Assembly (NCBI GenBank): GCA_031216445.1
Contig: CM062210.1
Coordinates: 1,909,501 to 1,973,500 of the forward strand
Length of the DNA: 64,000 nucleotides
Reading direction: 5' to 3'
Origin: Lateolabrax maculatus
Taxonomy: Eukaryota > Chordata > Actinopteri > Acropomatiformes > Lateolabracidae
Part shown: positions 23,756 through 35,172 of the stretch, piece after piece
How positions within the stretch are numbered: position 1 is the stretch's first letter
How the letters are laid out: the number at the start of each line of letters is the position of its first letter
Program-made: the position numbers and the translations under genes
The notes under the pieces: generated by a model
What the model saw: the letters and a program-made list of their open reading frames with translations, nothing else
Databases searched by the model: none
Told to the model about the DNA's origin: nothing

Positions 23756-24880
23756 CCAGGTGATCTAGGGCGGTATGGAGGGCGAGGCTGATTAATCCTC
23801 TGTTGATCTGTTTGCCCGGTAGGCAAACCGGTGCTGGTCCAAGGTGGCAGGGATGGTACATTTGATGTGGGCCAACGTGGGTCCAGCTGCTTTTCTTGCA
23901 TTGACACTGTGTAGTGCCTTTCTAACCTCATTAGTGTTCAGTGTCAGTTTATGGGGATCTGGTGGAAGTCTATCCATTTCCCTACTGTTATTATATCTGT
24001 CGAAGCAGGCAAATAACATATTAAGATCCTCTGCCTGTGAGGGGTTGCTGGTTACTGCTATCTTTCACTTCATAATCTGTGATGTCCCACGCATCTTGCC
24101 ACATGCATCGGGAATCATTATTGTTATGTGTTTTGTATTAATGCCTTGTTTAAGATTAGCTCTTGCTAGACTATAGGCTGCAGTGTCCTTAGCTCTGTAA
24201 GCAGCATCTTAGCAGGTTCCTGACCTTTTAGTTTATCCAGGGTTTCTGGTTAGGGAACACCCAGGTTTGCTTAACAATGGTGACATCTTCTGTGCAAAAG
24301 TTAATACACCATCTGTTATTTAGAAACATCGCTAACCCCCCGCCCTTCTTTTTACCAGTCTCCTTTGCTCCCCCGTCCGCCCTCAAAAGATGAAACCCGT
24401 CCGCAGTGACGACGGAGTCAGGAGTGAGGTCGTTCAGCCACATCTCTGTGAAACTTACGATGCTAGTCTCCCGGTACTCTCTCTGCAATCTGGTTAGTGC
24501 CATTATCTCCTCAATCTTGTTGGGTCTGTTACCCACGATGACAGAAGGTATACATGGTATATACCTCCTCTTCTCCTGGCACTTTACTCCAGCTCTGCAG
24601 CCCCTCTTCCTTCTACTGAGGGGATCAGCCAACAGCTGTTTGTGTGTGTAAACAATGAAGCCATGGCTGAATGGGTCTCCGATGCCGTTTTAATAAGTCC
24701 AAAGAAAGTAAAGTACAAATAAAAAGCCTCAGCATTAATGCATCCATAGGAGCACCAACGTGACTGAGGATAGGTTTAAAAATAAAGCATAAAACGAGCA
24801 AAAGTAAACAAAAACACAAAAAGCGGGTCGGTGCCGCTGTAACAGGCTGCCAGTCGGGTGGCGCCATCTTGATGAGTTAC
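23755..24880 (-). mobile_element. Internally deleted LINE (endonuclease/RT remnants)
   Basis: Read on the minus strand, 24640-24230 encodes an endonuclease-like start (REYRETSIVSFTEMWL, then GGGLAMFLNNRWC), typical of LINE EEP endonucleases. Farther on, 24019-23790 encodes NARKAAGP followed by HRFAYRANRSTED, both reverse-transcriptase landmarks. The bulk of the RT between them is missing. The upstream part (24650-24880) is probably its 5' region. The element lies between the last LRR exon and the FIIND-CARD exon of NLR-A. Confidence 0.7.
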
Positions 24881-24889
24881 CTTTAGCCT

Positions 24890-25250
24890 AGCCCTTAGCT
24901 GTTGCTCTTGCCTTTGTTTTCAGTCTCAACATTTGCGGTTTCGGGGTCATCCTAAAGATTGCATAAAGAACCGATAAAGTTGAATTGCATGATCCAATGT
25001 CCAAAAGTTTCTGTTGGCTGTACAATGTGTACACAAACTGTTATGAGTGACGGTATTTGTGCAGTTTTCACTCGCAGTTTGGTTGGGTTAAGGCAACCCA
25101 ATTACTTGTTTGGGTTTAGGCAACAAAGGTTTTTGGTTAAGTTTAGGACAATACTAAACTAGAAACTAAGAACTCTCTCTGATGTCCCTCATACACAGCC
25201 AGTCAAATCCAAGGGCATTAGCATTATGCAGTATGTGATGTTAAAGGTCC
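24890..25250. repeat. GGTTTAGGCAAC-type repeat and spacer
   Basis: Contains TTGGGTTTAGGCAACAAAGG and a related TTGGGTTAAGGCAACCC word, a motif I associate with dispersed fish repeats. No gene is visible. Sequence from about 25260 to 25400 is shared with 41285-41450, just downstream of the last LRR exon of NLR-B. Confidence 0.4.
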
Positions 25251-25406
25251 TACAGTACATGTTCATTGCTCATTCATTGATCATTTACATTCACCCTGAA
25301 GCCCGTCACCATTCTCCTCTCACAGCTCCACTAAGGAAAGCAGCCACTGAGAAGGTTGGAAATTTACAGGAAATACCAGATCTCAACAGACCAACCCTCA
25401 ACTGAC

Positions 25407-25580
25407 CTCAGAGTCTCCAGTCTACAGTGTGGACTCTCCAGAAAACCACACAGCAGCTTCACTCCTGAATCCTGCAGCTTGTTGTAGCTCAGGTCCAGCT
25501 CTGTCAGATGGGAGGGGTTGGACTTCAGAGCTGAGGCCAGAGAAGCACAGCTGATCTCTGACAAACTGCACCAACTCAAT
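25407..25580 (-). CDS. NLR-A LRR exon 5 (last)
   Basis: A 174-bp exon (58 residues, two leucine-rich repeats) between the acceptor TTTATTCAG|A and the donor CTGAG|GTCAGT. It reads LSEISCASLASAL then HLTELDLSYNKLQDSG, the ribonuclease-inhibitor-type LRR of fish NLRs. It starts one base and ends two bases into a codon, so it is a symmetrical module that can be duplicated without shifting the frame. Its downstream partner in the same phase is the FIIND-CARD exon at 23270. Confidence 0.85.
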
Positions 25581-26362
25581 CTGAATAAAGAATAAATGAT
25601 GGAGATAAAAATCCATTTATAATCCAATCAGATGTGTTGAGGTTTTAAATCTGCAGCTCAACATTACTATGTCCTAATCAATGAGCTTCTACCTAAAATG
25701 AGTAGAGAGACTTTGTCATTGTGTTATTGTGGATCATCATCATGTCAGCCTTCTACAGACATCATCCAAATGTCAGCACAACATTCATACACCTATTCAT
25801 GTCAACGCAGATTAATAACATGCTGCTGATCTCAGGCAAGGCTGGAATCAGACCATCAATACTGTATTGATCCTTTAAACAGCTGCAATTGGAAATATGC
25901 TTTGATCTCTCAGTGACCCCCTTTACACCTTTAATATCTGTGTTCCTCCACATATGTATGTGTGTGTGTTCTGAAGGATCAATATCAATGATCAGACATT
26001 ATTTGTAAAAAAACACACTGAAATCAACAGAAACTAAAGAAATATTTCTACTTCAGCAGGTAAACTTCATCAATTAAAACAAAAATGAGTTCAGAGGATC
26101 TTCTGTATACAGATGTGACCATTTACCAAAACTTATAAACATTAATTTACTTTAACAACTAACAGACGACATTTTCTACAGTTCCTTTAAGGAACAAAAG
26201 TCTTCTGTGACTGCAGACTAAATTTAGTTCAAGAAACATGAAAACATGAACAAAAGGACATTTACAACTTTATGGACGTAAGTTATGTACAAACATAAAT
26301 TAGGTTGAATTGTTAATTAAAATATAAGAGCTATAATAGTAACAGAGAGTCAGTGAACTGAC

Positions 26363-26536
26363 CTCAGAGTCTCCAGTCTACAGTGTGGACTCTCCAGAAA
26401 ACCACACAGCAGCTTCACTCCTGAATCCTGCAGCTCGTTGAGACTCAGGTCCAGCTCTGTCAGATGGGAGGGGTTGGACTTCAGAGCTGAGACCAGAGAA
26501 GCACAGCTGATCTCTGTCAAACTGCACCAACTCAAT
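26363..26536 (-). CDS. NLR-A LRR exon 4
   Basis: A 174-bp two-LRR exon with the same acceptor, donor and phase as its neighbours. It reads LTEISCASLVSALKSNPSHL and then LDLSLNELQDSG. It differs from the exon at 25407 by only a few substitutions. LRR exons of this class form the sensing horseshoe of NLR proteins. Confidence 0.85.
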
Positions 26537-26914
26537 CTGAATAAAAAATAAATGATGGAAATAAAAATCAATTTATAATCCAATCAGATGTGTTGAGGTT
26601 TTAAATGTGCAGCTCAACATTACTATGTCCTAATCAATGAGCTTTTCCCTAAAATGAGTAGAGAGACTTTGTCATTGTGTTATTGTGGATCATCATCATG
26701 TCAGCCTTCTACAGACATCATCCAAATGTCAGCACAACATTCATACACCTATTCATGTCAACACAGATTAATAACATGCTGCTGATCTCAGGCAAGGCTG
26801 GAATCAGACCATCAATACTGTATTGATCCTTTAAAAAGCTGCAATTGGAAATATGCTTTGATCTCTCAGTGACCCCCTTTACACCTTTAATATCTGTGTT
26901 CCTCCATATATGTA

Positions 26915-29147
26915 TTTCAGTCAGACAACTCATGTTTATTACATCAGCAGACATAGTTAGAGTTTGGTGTCTAGGCTCTGACATCATTACTCGCTGCTGA
27001 CATGTTTACATCAAATATTGGGGAGTGATGATTAAATTTCTTCCCTGTTGAGGAGCAGCTGAATGGAAGAATTCCCAAGAAGGCTCTGGGATGCTGGATC
27101 ATGGCACCGTAAGTGGAACTGAATCCCTGCTAGCATGACTTTGGTAATTTGCATTTGACGATTGCAGGATTCAAATGAAAATACAATAAATGCACATGGG
27201 GACACAAAGCTTTGAACTCCTGAAATTTAAAGCGAGAGAGAGCATCAGCTACACAATTTTCATGACCTGGAATGAAAGTAGCTCGCAGAATGAAATTATT
27301 GAGGAGGCACGTCCAAGTTAAACGTTGCATGAGACTGTTAATTTTTTTTTTTTTGGAGTGGACCTTACTGATTATTTCTACTGTTGCAGCGTTGTCACAA
27401 AACACCATGATTTGTTTCCTGGTCCATCTACTGCCCCATAGCAAACAAGCAGCAACGATAGGGTAAAGTTCATAAAGAGCAGTGGATTTGGAATTCTTGT
27501 TCACGGACTGGATTTCAGTTGGCCAGACGTCTGCAAATCACTCATTATTGAATAATCCCTCAAAACCGACAGAAGGAGCTGCATCAGTAAAAATCTGGAG
27601 GGAAATGAAAGAAGGAATTAATTTATTTATACTTTGAATGGAAGAATCGCGATGATGAGACATTTTTTGTTTGAATATTTCCCGGTAGCGACACCTATAG
27701 AGCTTACTCTGAAGATGGAAAATGGGGGTCTTGACGTAGGACCTATCACGTATCCATTTTTAACCTCTTTTGATAAGAGTTTGTCTACTACTTTAGACTC
27801 CTTAAGCACAGACTGCAGTTTTTTAAAAACGTGGGTCACGTTCGGGAGCCAGCATAGGCCTGCTAAGAATCCTTGTACTAAGCCGGTAAAAAGGTAATTG
27901 AGGAAGCATCTATTGGGGTGATTTGAAAGAGCTTTGGAAAGAGCTGTAACATTCACTAGAGTCGAAGGATGCTTCATATTTATTTCCCCGATTTTGCAGG
28001 ACGAAGCCTCCTGGGACACAGAGCGGGGGTGGCTGTCTCCACACCAACTACACATATGCATAAATTTACAGTTAGGATATGTACAGACATTCTCATTGAA
28101 ATTAATGCAGATAGGAGACTTATATCCTGAGGAAAAAGTACCTGTCGCTTTATAGGATGACTCATAGAATTTACCCCTGGATTTAGCCGCGGCTGAGATT
28201 TTGAGGTGGACAGTTCTTGCAGAGCAGTTTTTGGACAGAGGGAGGTTGTGTGGGAGAAAGAACCGCAGACAGAGCAGGCTGGGGTTTTGTGCCCGGTAAA
28301 ATGTCTGCTAATTAGGGACAGGTCGACCACAGACCAATCTAGTCTCTGATTAAATTTCTGGATGTACATGGCAGCTTTGGCAGAGAAAGATTTATGGTAC
28401 TGATAGAAAAGAGAGCAGCCGTAGGAGAGATCAAGGTCTGAGATAATGGCCAAATAGGTGTCGAGCTCCTCACTGCGTTGCGGATAAATTCTACATATGG
28501 TGTCTCTGAAGACACTGAAGGCAACGTTGAATTCTGCCAAAGTGAGGGTTTTTGACAATCTCGGATCGGTATCTTTGAGAATTACTGAAAAATCCCCACA
28601 ATCCACAAATGTTTTGTCAGCAGATTCCATACTGCATAACAGAATCTTCACCAGATTTACATCATGGGCTGTCAAAATGGGAGAAAATGAACTGCAGATT
28701 TGACTTCAACAGGGAACAGGATGGATGCTTCAAGGATGCGGTGCACAGGTCATCCCGCAAGTCGTTAACGGGTGATGCGAGAGCTGCGGCGTGGATGAGG
28801 GGCGTCTGATTCAGGCAAAAGTCTTCCCCTGAGGATGGTGACTCGCTCTCTGAATGAGGGATGGCAACAGACATAGCGACCAGAGGCAGAAGGTAATGTG
28901 GCAATCGCATGACCAATAATCCAGTTTAGGATCTGAGAAGCTGAAAGAGCGGCAGCAAGGATAATGCAAGGCAGCGGCAGCGTAAACAAGGCAGAGGGCG
29001 AGATTGTGAAATTGAGCAGTTTAAATAAAATGGCAAAATTGGAGGGAGTGTTTGGGAGATGATGTGGCGTGTGAGGAAGGTCATGGTGTATGAGGCGGAG
29101 CAGCTCGAGTTGCCTGCCTGAACGAGCTCACAGGCGTCGCTCCGTGT
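26915..29147 (-). mobile_element. DIRS-like retroelement, decayed, inserted in an LRR intron
   Basis: The neighbouring intron copies run TATATGTATGTGTGTG without a break; here the sequence departs after TATATGTA and resumes at GTGTGTGTTCTGAAG. Reading on the minus strand gives a gag-like region (28675-28060) with CSVCGSFSHTTSLCP, an RT N-terminus (28000-27630; KSKVVDKLLSKEVKNGYVIG) and an RNase H domain (27504-27190; YELYPIVAACLLWG, FCDNAATVEII, FIPGHENCVADALSRF). This order and wording match DIRS-type tyrosine-recombinase elements. The RT core between 27630 and 27500 is deleted, frames are shifted, and no recombinase was seen. It is a dead copy. Confidence 0.8.
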
Positions 29148-29543
29148 GTGTGTTCTGAAGAATCAATATCAATGATCAGACATTATCTGTGAAAACACAC
29201 TGAAATCAACAGAAACCAAAGAAATATTTCTACTTCAGCAGGTAAACTTTATCAATAAAAAAAAAGTGAGTTCAGAGGATCTTCTGTATACAGATGTGAC
29301 CATTTACCAAAACTTATACACATTAATTTACTTTAACAACTAACAGACGACATTTTCTACAGTTTCTTTAAGGAACAGAAGTCTTCTGTGACTGCAGACT
29401 AAATTTAGTTCAAGAAACATGAAAACATGAACAAAAGGACATTTACAACTTTATGGACGTAAGTTATGTACAAACATAAATTAGGTTGAATTGTTAATTA
29501 AAATATAAGAGCTATAATAGTAACAGAGAGTCAGTGAACTGAC

Positions 29544-29717
29544 CTCAGAGTCTCCAGTCTACAGTGTGGACTCTCCAGAAAACCACACAGCAGCTTCACT
29601 CCTGAATCCTGCAGCTTGTTGTAGCTCAGGTCCAGCTCTCTCAGATGGGAGGGGTTGGACTTCAGAGCTGAGGCCAGAGAAGACCAGCTGATCTCTGACA
29701 ACCTGCACCACCTCAAT
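29544..29717 (-). CDS. NLR-A LRR exon 3
   Basis: A 174-bp two-LRR exon (acceptor TTTATTCAG|A, donor CTGAG|GTCAGT), reading LSEISWSSLASAL and LDLSYNKLQDSG. Phase and length match the other LRR modules. Confidence 0.85.
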
Positions 29718-30497
29718 CTGAATAAAGAATAAATGATGGAAATAAAAATCAATTTATAATCCAATCAGATGTGTTGAGGTTTTAAATGTGCAGCTCAACA
29801 TTACTATGTCCTAATCAATGAGCTTCTCCCTAAAATGAGTAGAGAGACTTTGTCATTGTGTTATTGTGGATCATCATCATGTCAGCCTTCTACAGACATC
29901 ATCCAAATGTCAGCACAACATTCATACACCTATTCATGTCAACACAGATTAATAACATGCTGCTGATCTCAGTCAAGGCTGGAATCAGACCATCAATACT
30001 ATATTGATCCTTTAAACAACTGCAATTGGAAATATGCTTTGATCTCTCAGGGACCCCCTTTACACCTTTAATATCTGTGTTCCTCCATATATGTATGTGT
30101 GTGTGTTCTGAAGGATCAATATCAATGATCAGACATTATCTGTGAAAACACATTGAAATCAAAAGAAACCAAAGAAATATTTGTACTTCAGCAGGTAAAC
30201 TTTATCAATAAAAAAAAAGTGAGTTCAGAGGATCTTCTGTATACAGATGTGACCATTTACCAAAACTTATAAAGATTAATTTACTTTAACAACTAACAGA
30301 CGACATTTTCTACAGTTTCTTTAAGGAACAAAAGTCTTCTGTGACTGCAGACTAAATTTAGTTCAAGAAACATGAAAACATGAACAAAAGGACATTTACA
30401 ACTTTATGGACGTAAGTTATGTACGAACATAAATTAGGTTGAATTGTTAATTAAAAATATAAGAGCTATAATAGTAACAGAGAGTCAGTGAACTGAC

Positions 30498-30674
30498 CTC
30501 AGAGTCTCCAGTCTACAGTGTGGACTCTCCAGAAAACCACACAGCAGCTTCACTCCTGAATCCTGCAGCTTGTAGTTTTCACTCAGCTCCAGCTCTCTCA
30601 GATGGGAGGGGTTGGACTTCAGAGCTGAGGCCAGAGAAGCACAGCTGATCTCTGACAACCTGCAGCGACTCAAT
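30498..30674 (-). CDS. NLR-A LRR exon 2, with one extra codon
   Basis: At 177 bp this exon is one codon longer than its siblings: the LRR turn reads LELSENYKLQDSG where the others read LDLSYNKLQDSG. The extra residue lies in the consensus loop after the Asn position and would distort that repeat slightly. Splice sites and phase are conserved. Confidence 0.83.
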
Positions 30675-31769
30675 CTGAATGAAGAATAAATGATGGAAAT
30701 AAAAATCAATTTATAATCCAATCAGATGTGTTCAGGGTTTAAATGTGCAGCTCAACATTACTATGTCGTAATCAATGAGCTTTTCCCTAAAATGAGTAGA
30801 GAGACTTTGTCATTGTGTTATTGTGGATCATCATCATGTCAGCCTTCTACAGACATCATCCAAATGTCAGCACAACATTCATACACCTATTCATGTCAAC
30901 ACAGATTAATAACATGCTGCTGATCTCAGTCAAGGCCTGAATAATTATAAAAACATACATATTGTCACTTTAACACCTGTCCCACCACATCTGTTGATCT
31001 CATTTCAAACCACAGATTCAGACTATCCTCATCACCACTTTCATCTCCATCAACACAGCTGACTGACTGTGAGCTTCATCCTCAGTCATCTTTATAACTG
31101 GATCAAATGTGCACTGAGCAAAATGAGATACATCATCTTTAATGTAACCTAGTACCTTCCCGTACAAATATAGTGTATTATTTATGCTCCTGTTTACTGG
31201 ATGACTCAAAACACAAAGTCACATTATTTTTTGAATGGAAGCATCATTATATGTGGAATTGTCACCTGTTGTTGGTAACAAATCAGACATGAAGTTCAAA
31301 AACCTGCATTGGGAAATAAGCTTCACACTCTCTGTCTCTGTGCTCATGTATCAGAGTTTTAGAGTGTTTGTGTCTGTATGTGTGTGAGAGAGGGGCTTTA
31401 TGTATAAATGTATCAGTTCCTGTAAAATACTGTGTTCTGAAGGTTATGTGCAAAAAGACATTATTCCTGAAAATGTGTTGAACTTCTTTTAATTTTCTAT
31501 ACATAGATGTGTCTCACATGTGACAAATATTTATATTGATTTAATTCTGCAGCACATTGAAAGATAAATCATACATTTTTTTAATAACACAAATCCAGTT
31601 TACAGACTAAATTCAGAGCCAAACTGTTCAGACAAACTTTCAAAAGAGCTGTTGTGATTTTTGCTCAGACAAACCAGAAAACAAAGGAACTGAATAAAAT
31701 TTAAAATTTCTGTTATGGATTTAAACTTGGCAGATATACACTGTACAAGAGCAAAATACATGAACTGAC

Positions 31770-31943
31770 CTCAGAGTCTCCAGTCTACAGTTTGGACTCT
31801 CCAGACCAGCAGACAGCAGCTTCACTCCTGAATCCTGCAGCTTGTTGTCACTCAGGTCCAGCTCTCTCAGATGGGAGGGGTTGGACTTCAGAGCTGAGGC
31901 CACGACATCACAGTGAGTCTCTGAGAGTCCACAGCTAGAAAGT
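31770..31943 (-). CDS. NLR-A LRR exon 1
   Basis: A 174-bp exon with a different acceptor (CATCACAG|A) from the later LRR exons. It reads RLSSCGLSETHCDVVASAL and ends LSAGLESPNCRLETLR. It is the direct orthologous partner of the NLR-B exon at 47624 and is the first LRR after the NACHT exon. The phase is the same as the other LRR modules. Confidence 0.85.
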
Positions 31944-32040
31944 CTGTGATGACAGAGAATATAAAAATGAATGTATAATAAAATCTGACACTGTATTATA
32001 GAAAATAGACTTTGTGCATTTTGCATCACAAAGCACATTA

Positions 32041-32180
32041 ACATGAGTGACTGTAGCTCAGCTGGTCAGTCATTGATCACAAGGTTTGTGGTTTGAAACT
32101 TGAGCTCCTTCTGTTCACATGTCAAAGTGTCCTTGAACGTCAGAATGAACCCAAAATTGCAGTTTTAGAGAAACGTGTCT
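32041..32180 (+). mobile_element. tRNA-derived SINE
   Basis: A tRNA-like head carries box A (TAGCTCAGCTGGT, 32054-32066) and box B (GGTTTGAAACT, about 32090-32100), followed by CCTTCTGTTCACATGTCAAAGTGTCCTTG, the common fish SINE body. A copy lies in the same intron of NLR-B (47896-48050), so the insertion predates the locus duplication. Confidence 0.75.
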
Positions 32181-33520
32181 GCCAAATGACTATAATTTAA
32201 ATATAGGTCATATTTTGATTAACAAGGTGCTGTGATTTTTGTTTGTTAAATTTTATTTTAACGTGATGTTTAAAATCACTGTAGGTTGTAACTGCACTCC
32301 TATATATTTACATCAGTCATGTGTTTATGTGTATTTTGTGCATCTTTGATGCATCTTATTATGTCACTTTATCTGCTTTTCCTTTCCCATTAAATTAATT
32401 GAATGACTCCTATTACAGTAATAGTTTTAATACTAAAGATTGTATTATTATAATTTTAAGGGTGATAGTTTTCCTCAAGTGAAGTTCAACTGTTTAACAA
32501 TTTAATTTCTTCTCTGAGCTTGGTGATAAAAATCGCTCCACTGAACCAAACCTACTGAGCTCTTCTTTAGCGGCGACTTGAACCTGGAGGCCGTCCCAGG
32601 AACTGGCTGTGTAATGAGATGCTGTCTGAATAAATCAGGACCTAAATACACAGACTGCGGCTGCAAATTCAATGAAAACCACAGTTTTAATGTGTGCTGC
32701 TATTTTCTTTGCATATCCTGCCTTTGGTGTTACTGTTGTAACACATTGTCTGACAGTTTTGTATTTTCAAACAGATATAGTTTCTCAGATTAAGGTGACA
32801 AGATGGAAAAGGTGAAAAAATGGGACAACTTTTAAAACTTTTCAGTGAACATTACTAAAGGAGCTTCGGAATATAGCAGTTTACAGACCAGTCCACTCAA
32901 ATACTACCAGAGAGGGACAGAGAGGGAGCTTCCTCACTGTTATAAATCAAATTCATTTCTAATGTAGCAAAACATATGAAAAGTAATTCATTGTTGGGAC
33001 CTAAACAATGTAAAGTTGCAGTTATTTAGTTATTTAATGAGGATGGAGAGGGGAATGTTTTGTTTGCTCTTCAAGATGGAGGATGGCCTCCCCTCACATC
33101 CTCTATACAATAAACAGACACATTACAGAAACAGAGCTGACACTGTATCCACTGTATAAATAAAAAGACTGTTGTATTAAAATGACTGTCAATTGTTTTT
33201 TAGCACAACCTCTTAAGTCCACAAGATTTTCTGCTGGATTTGTATCAAACCTCCATCAATCAAAGAAAGGTAGTTATAATACGATTGAAGATACTTATGT
33301 TTACTAACTTGAAAAAAATGATTCATGTAGACATTTGTAGTGTAACACATGTATTATGTATTATTAATCATTTCAATGAGCAGGTTTAATACTAGTTTAA
33401 GAAAATGTTTATCATGTGTAAGTTTTATATTGTGCATGTGTCTAAAGTGTGAATCTTTACTCTAACACTGATGGTTTCTGCTTTACTTTGCTATAATGTC
33501 TATATAACATCTGAACCTAC

Positions 33521-33710
33521 AGAGCCTTTCTGCAGTTCCTCACAGCTGGAATCAGTCTCAGTCGTCCCTCCTCTGATGTGTTGTACTTCTTCAGGTCCAA
33601 CTCATCCAGAACCTCCTCTGACTTCTGCAGCATGCAGGCCAGAGCTGAGCAGTGGATCACAGAGAGTTTCTTCTTTGACTTCAGGAACTCTTGGACCTCC
33701 TGATGTACTG
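33521..33710 (-). pseudogene. 3' remnant of the NLR-A FISNA-NACHT exon
   Basis: Only the last ~60 codons of a NACHT exon remain, with a donor (GGCTCT|GTAGGT). They read HQEVQEFLKSKKKLSVIHCSA through LDELDLKKYNTS to AVRNCRKA, corresponding to the end of the intact exon of NLR-B, minus about six residues (NRSEER). Upstream, where some 1.6 kb encoding FISNA, Walker A and B and the winged helix should be, the sequence switches to mobile-element DNA. The RING exon ends after the first base of a codon, while LRR exons need two, so skipping the lost exon would shift the frame. NLR-A is therefore a pseudogene as a full receptor, unless the assembly has lost sequence here. Confidence 0.8.
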
Positions 33711-34330
33711 AGCAGTGATGGGCAAAAATGATCAAACAAATCTTTTTGAACGACTCTTTTTAGTGTCCAGTATGTACCGGGTCAGCCTGTCGAACATACA
33801 GAGTGCTCATGAAACCCCAGCTTTTCCCACTCATACTGCGTACACCCACTCGCAGTTATCATAGGATACTGCTTATGTTGCCTACTATGCTGGTGCAGTC
33901 ACTCAAAACATAGGAAACAGGACAACCGATGAATGACCGTGAATTGATGTCAATGAGTGACTTGAGACGAGACAGCCTGGCAGCTACTCACTGAACAAGC
34001 TCAAATGAGCCGTTCTCTCGAACTTCGACTTATGAGTGAACGAGAAGCAATTGAATTAGACTCAAGTCCAGACTGGCAGCTACACTCACTGAACGAGGCC
34101 GAATTAACTGCTCTCTCAAACTGGGATGTTTGCTACTTGCCCAGGAAGAACGACAAATTGACAGCTAAGCAAAAATGAAATGTTTTACTGTGTACTCCAA
34201 GGCATTATTTTGTATCAATACTCACTAGGGTTTGGCGATTGAACAAATATATCGTGGAGTCTATCGGTTGTTTTTTTTTTTTGTTTTTTGGGGGGGCTAT
34301 TTCTGCCTTTTCAATCGACTCAACGACAGA
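33711..34330. mobile_element. hAT-like DNA transposon debris
   Basis: The NACHT homology breaks at CAGTGATGGGC (33713-33723), which resembles hAT terminal repeats. It is followed by repeated GAGTGAACGAG and GAGCCGTTCTCTCGAAC words. A T-rich tract with GTTTGGCGATTG follows at about 34228-34290. No transposase was seen. The family call rests on the terminal motif only. Confidence 0.45.
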
Positions 34331-34559
34331 TTTTTGTTCAGCGAGCTAACCCAGTAGCACAAAGAGTGCAGCGTGGCTTTGGTTTGATAGAGGAGACCAT
34401 CTCAGGTTGGCCCCTGTAAGTCTATCATCCATGGTCAGTCACTCACCTCACAAAACCTCTGTGGCACATGTAAGTTAAAATAATATCTTGTAGGATTTTA
34501 GTGTTATTTCACTCTTTAGCACTGCCTTGTTATGTAAATTTTGACACGTTTCTCTGTGG

Positions 34560-35135
34560 TATTTTTAGGTCAGAGCTCGTTCCTCATTCAGGAGGCTCGA
34601 CTACTGCAACTCACTTCTGGCTGGTCTGCCTGCATGTGCCATCCAACCTCTGCAGCTCATCCGAAATGCAGCAGCGTAGCTGGTCTTCAACCTACCCAAA
34701 CCCTGGGTATCTACCCTGCACTGGCTACCGGTGGCTGCATTGAATCCCATTCAGGTCGCTGGTACCCTGATACGAAAGACTCAGCCCCATCCCACATCCA
34801 GGACAGAGTCAAACCAGCCTTTCCACTACACTCTCATATTGCCAATCGGCTTGATACTCCCTCACTAAGAGGGGGCCCAGCTACCACTCAATAATATCAT
34901 GACTGTTTGGTGTCCTGGATCCACAATGGTTGAACAAACTCCACACTGACATCAGGACAGCAGAAACCGACACATCTTCAGCCTGAAAACTCAAAATCTA
35001 AATGTAGCACTCAAAGCCGTTCAGCATATTTGATGAAGTTGATGTACTTGCAAAAAGCTTTCATGGGTTGTAGTCACATGGTTGAATGACCTTATTATGA
35101 GTCGCTAAATAAACGTAATGTAATGAAATGTAGCA
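34560..35135 (+). mobile_element. LINE (L2-like) 3' fragment
   Basis: The plus strand encodes RRLDYCNSLLAGLPACAIQ then QLIRNAAA, the well-known C-terminal end of fish L2-type reverse transcriptases, in a frame broken by stops. It ends in TAAACGTAATGTAATGAAATG, a typical L2 tail. The 5' part is absent. Confidence 0.7.
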
Positions 35136-35172
35136 GGTTACATTTTTCAGATCTACAGATGTACAGTCTTAC

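Larger units (their letters stand above)
25407..30930 (-). repeat. Tandem array of ~950-bp LRR-exon units
   Basis: Four consecutive units each contain one LRR exon plus nearly identical intron (TAATCCAATCAGATGTGTT at one side, TAATAACATGCTGCTGATCTC further on). LRR donors stand at 25407, 26363, 29544 and 30498: spacings of 956, 3181 and 954. The middle spacing falls to about 950 once the 2.2-kb DIRS-like insertion is removed. The intron copies are almost identical, so the amplification, or later homogenisation, is recent. Confidence 0.85.
30950..33520 (-). repeat. Segmental duplication shared with NLR-B introns
   Basis: From about 31008 to the NACHT-exon donor this sequence is a close, slightly indel-rich copy of 46860-49088. 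It includes the LRR exon, the SINE and the AACACATGTA-rich intron. The shared order shows that the two NLR loci arose by duplication of a larger block. The span 32200-33500 has no exon. Confidence 0.85.

Noticed and set aside
32041..32110. A tRNA gene on the plus strand
   Set aside because: Degenerate box B, SINE-type tail, and a duplicate in the paralogous intron; called as a SINE.
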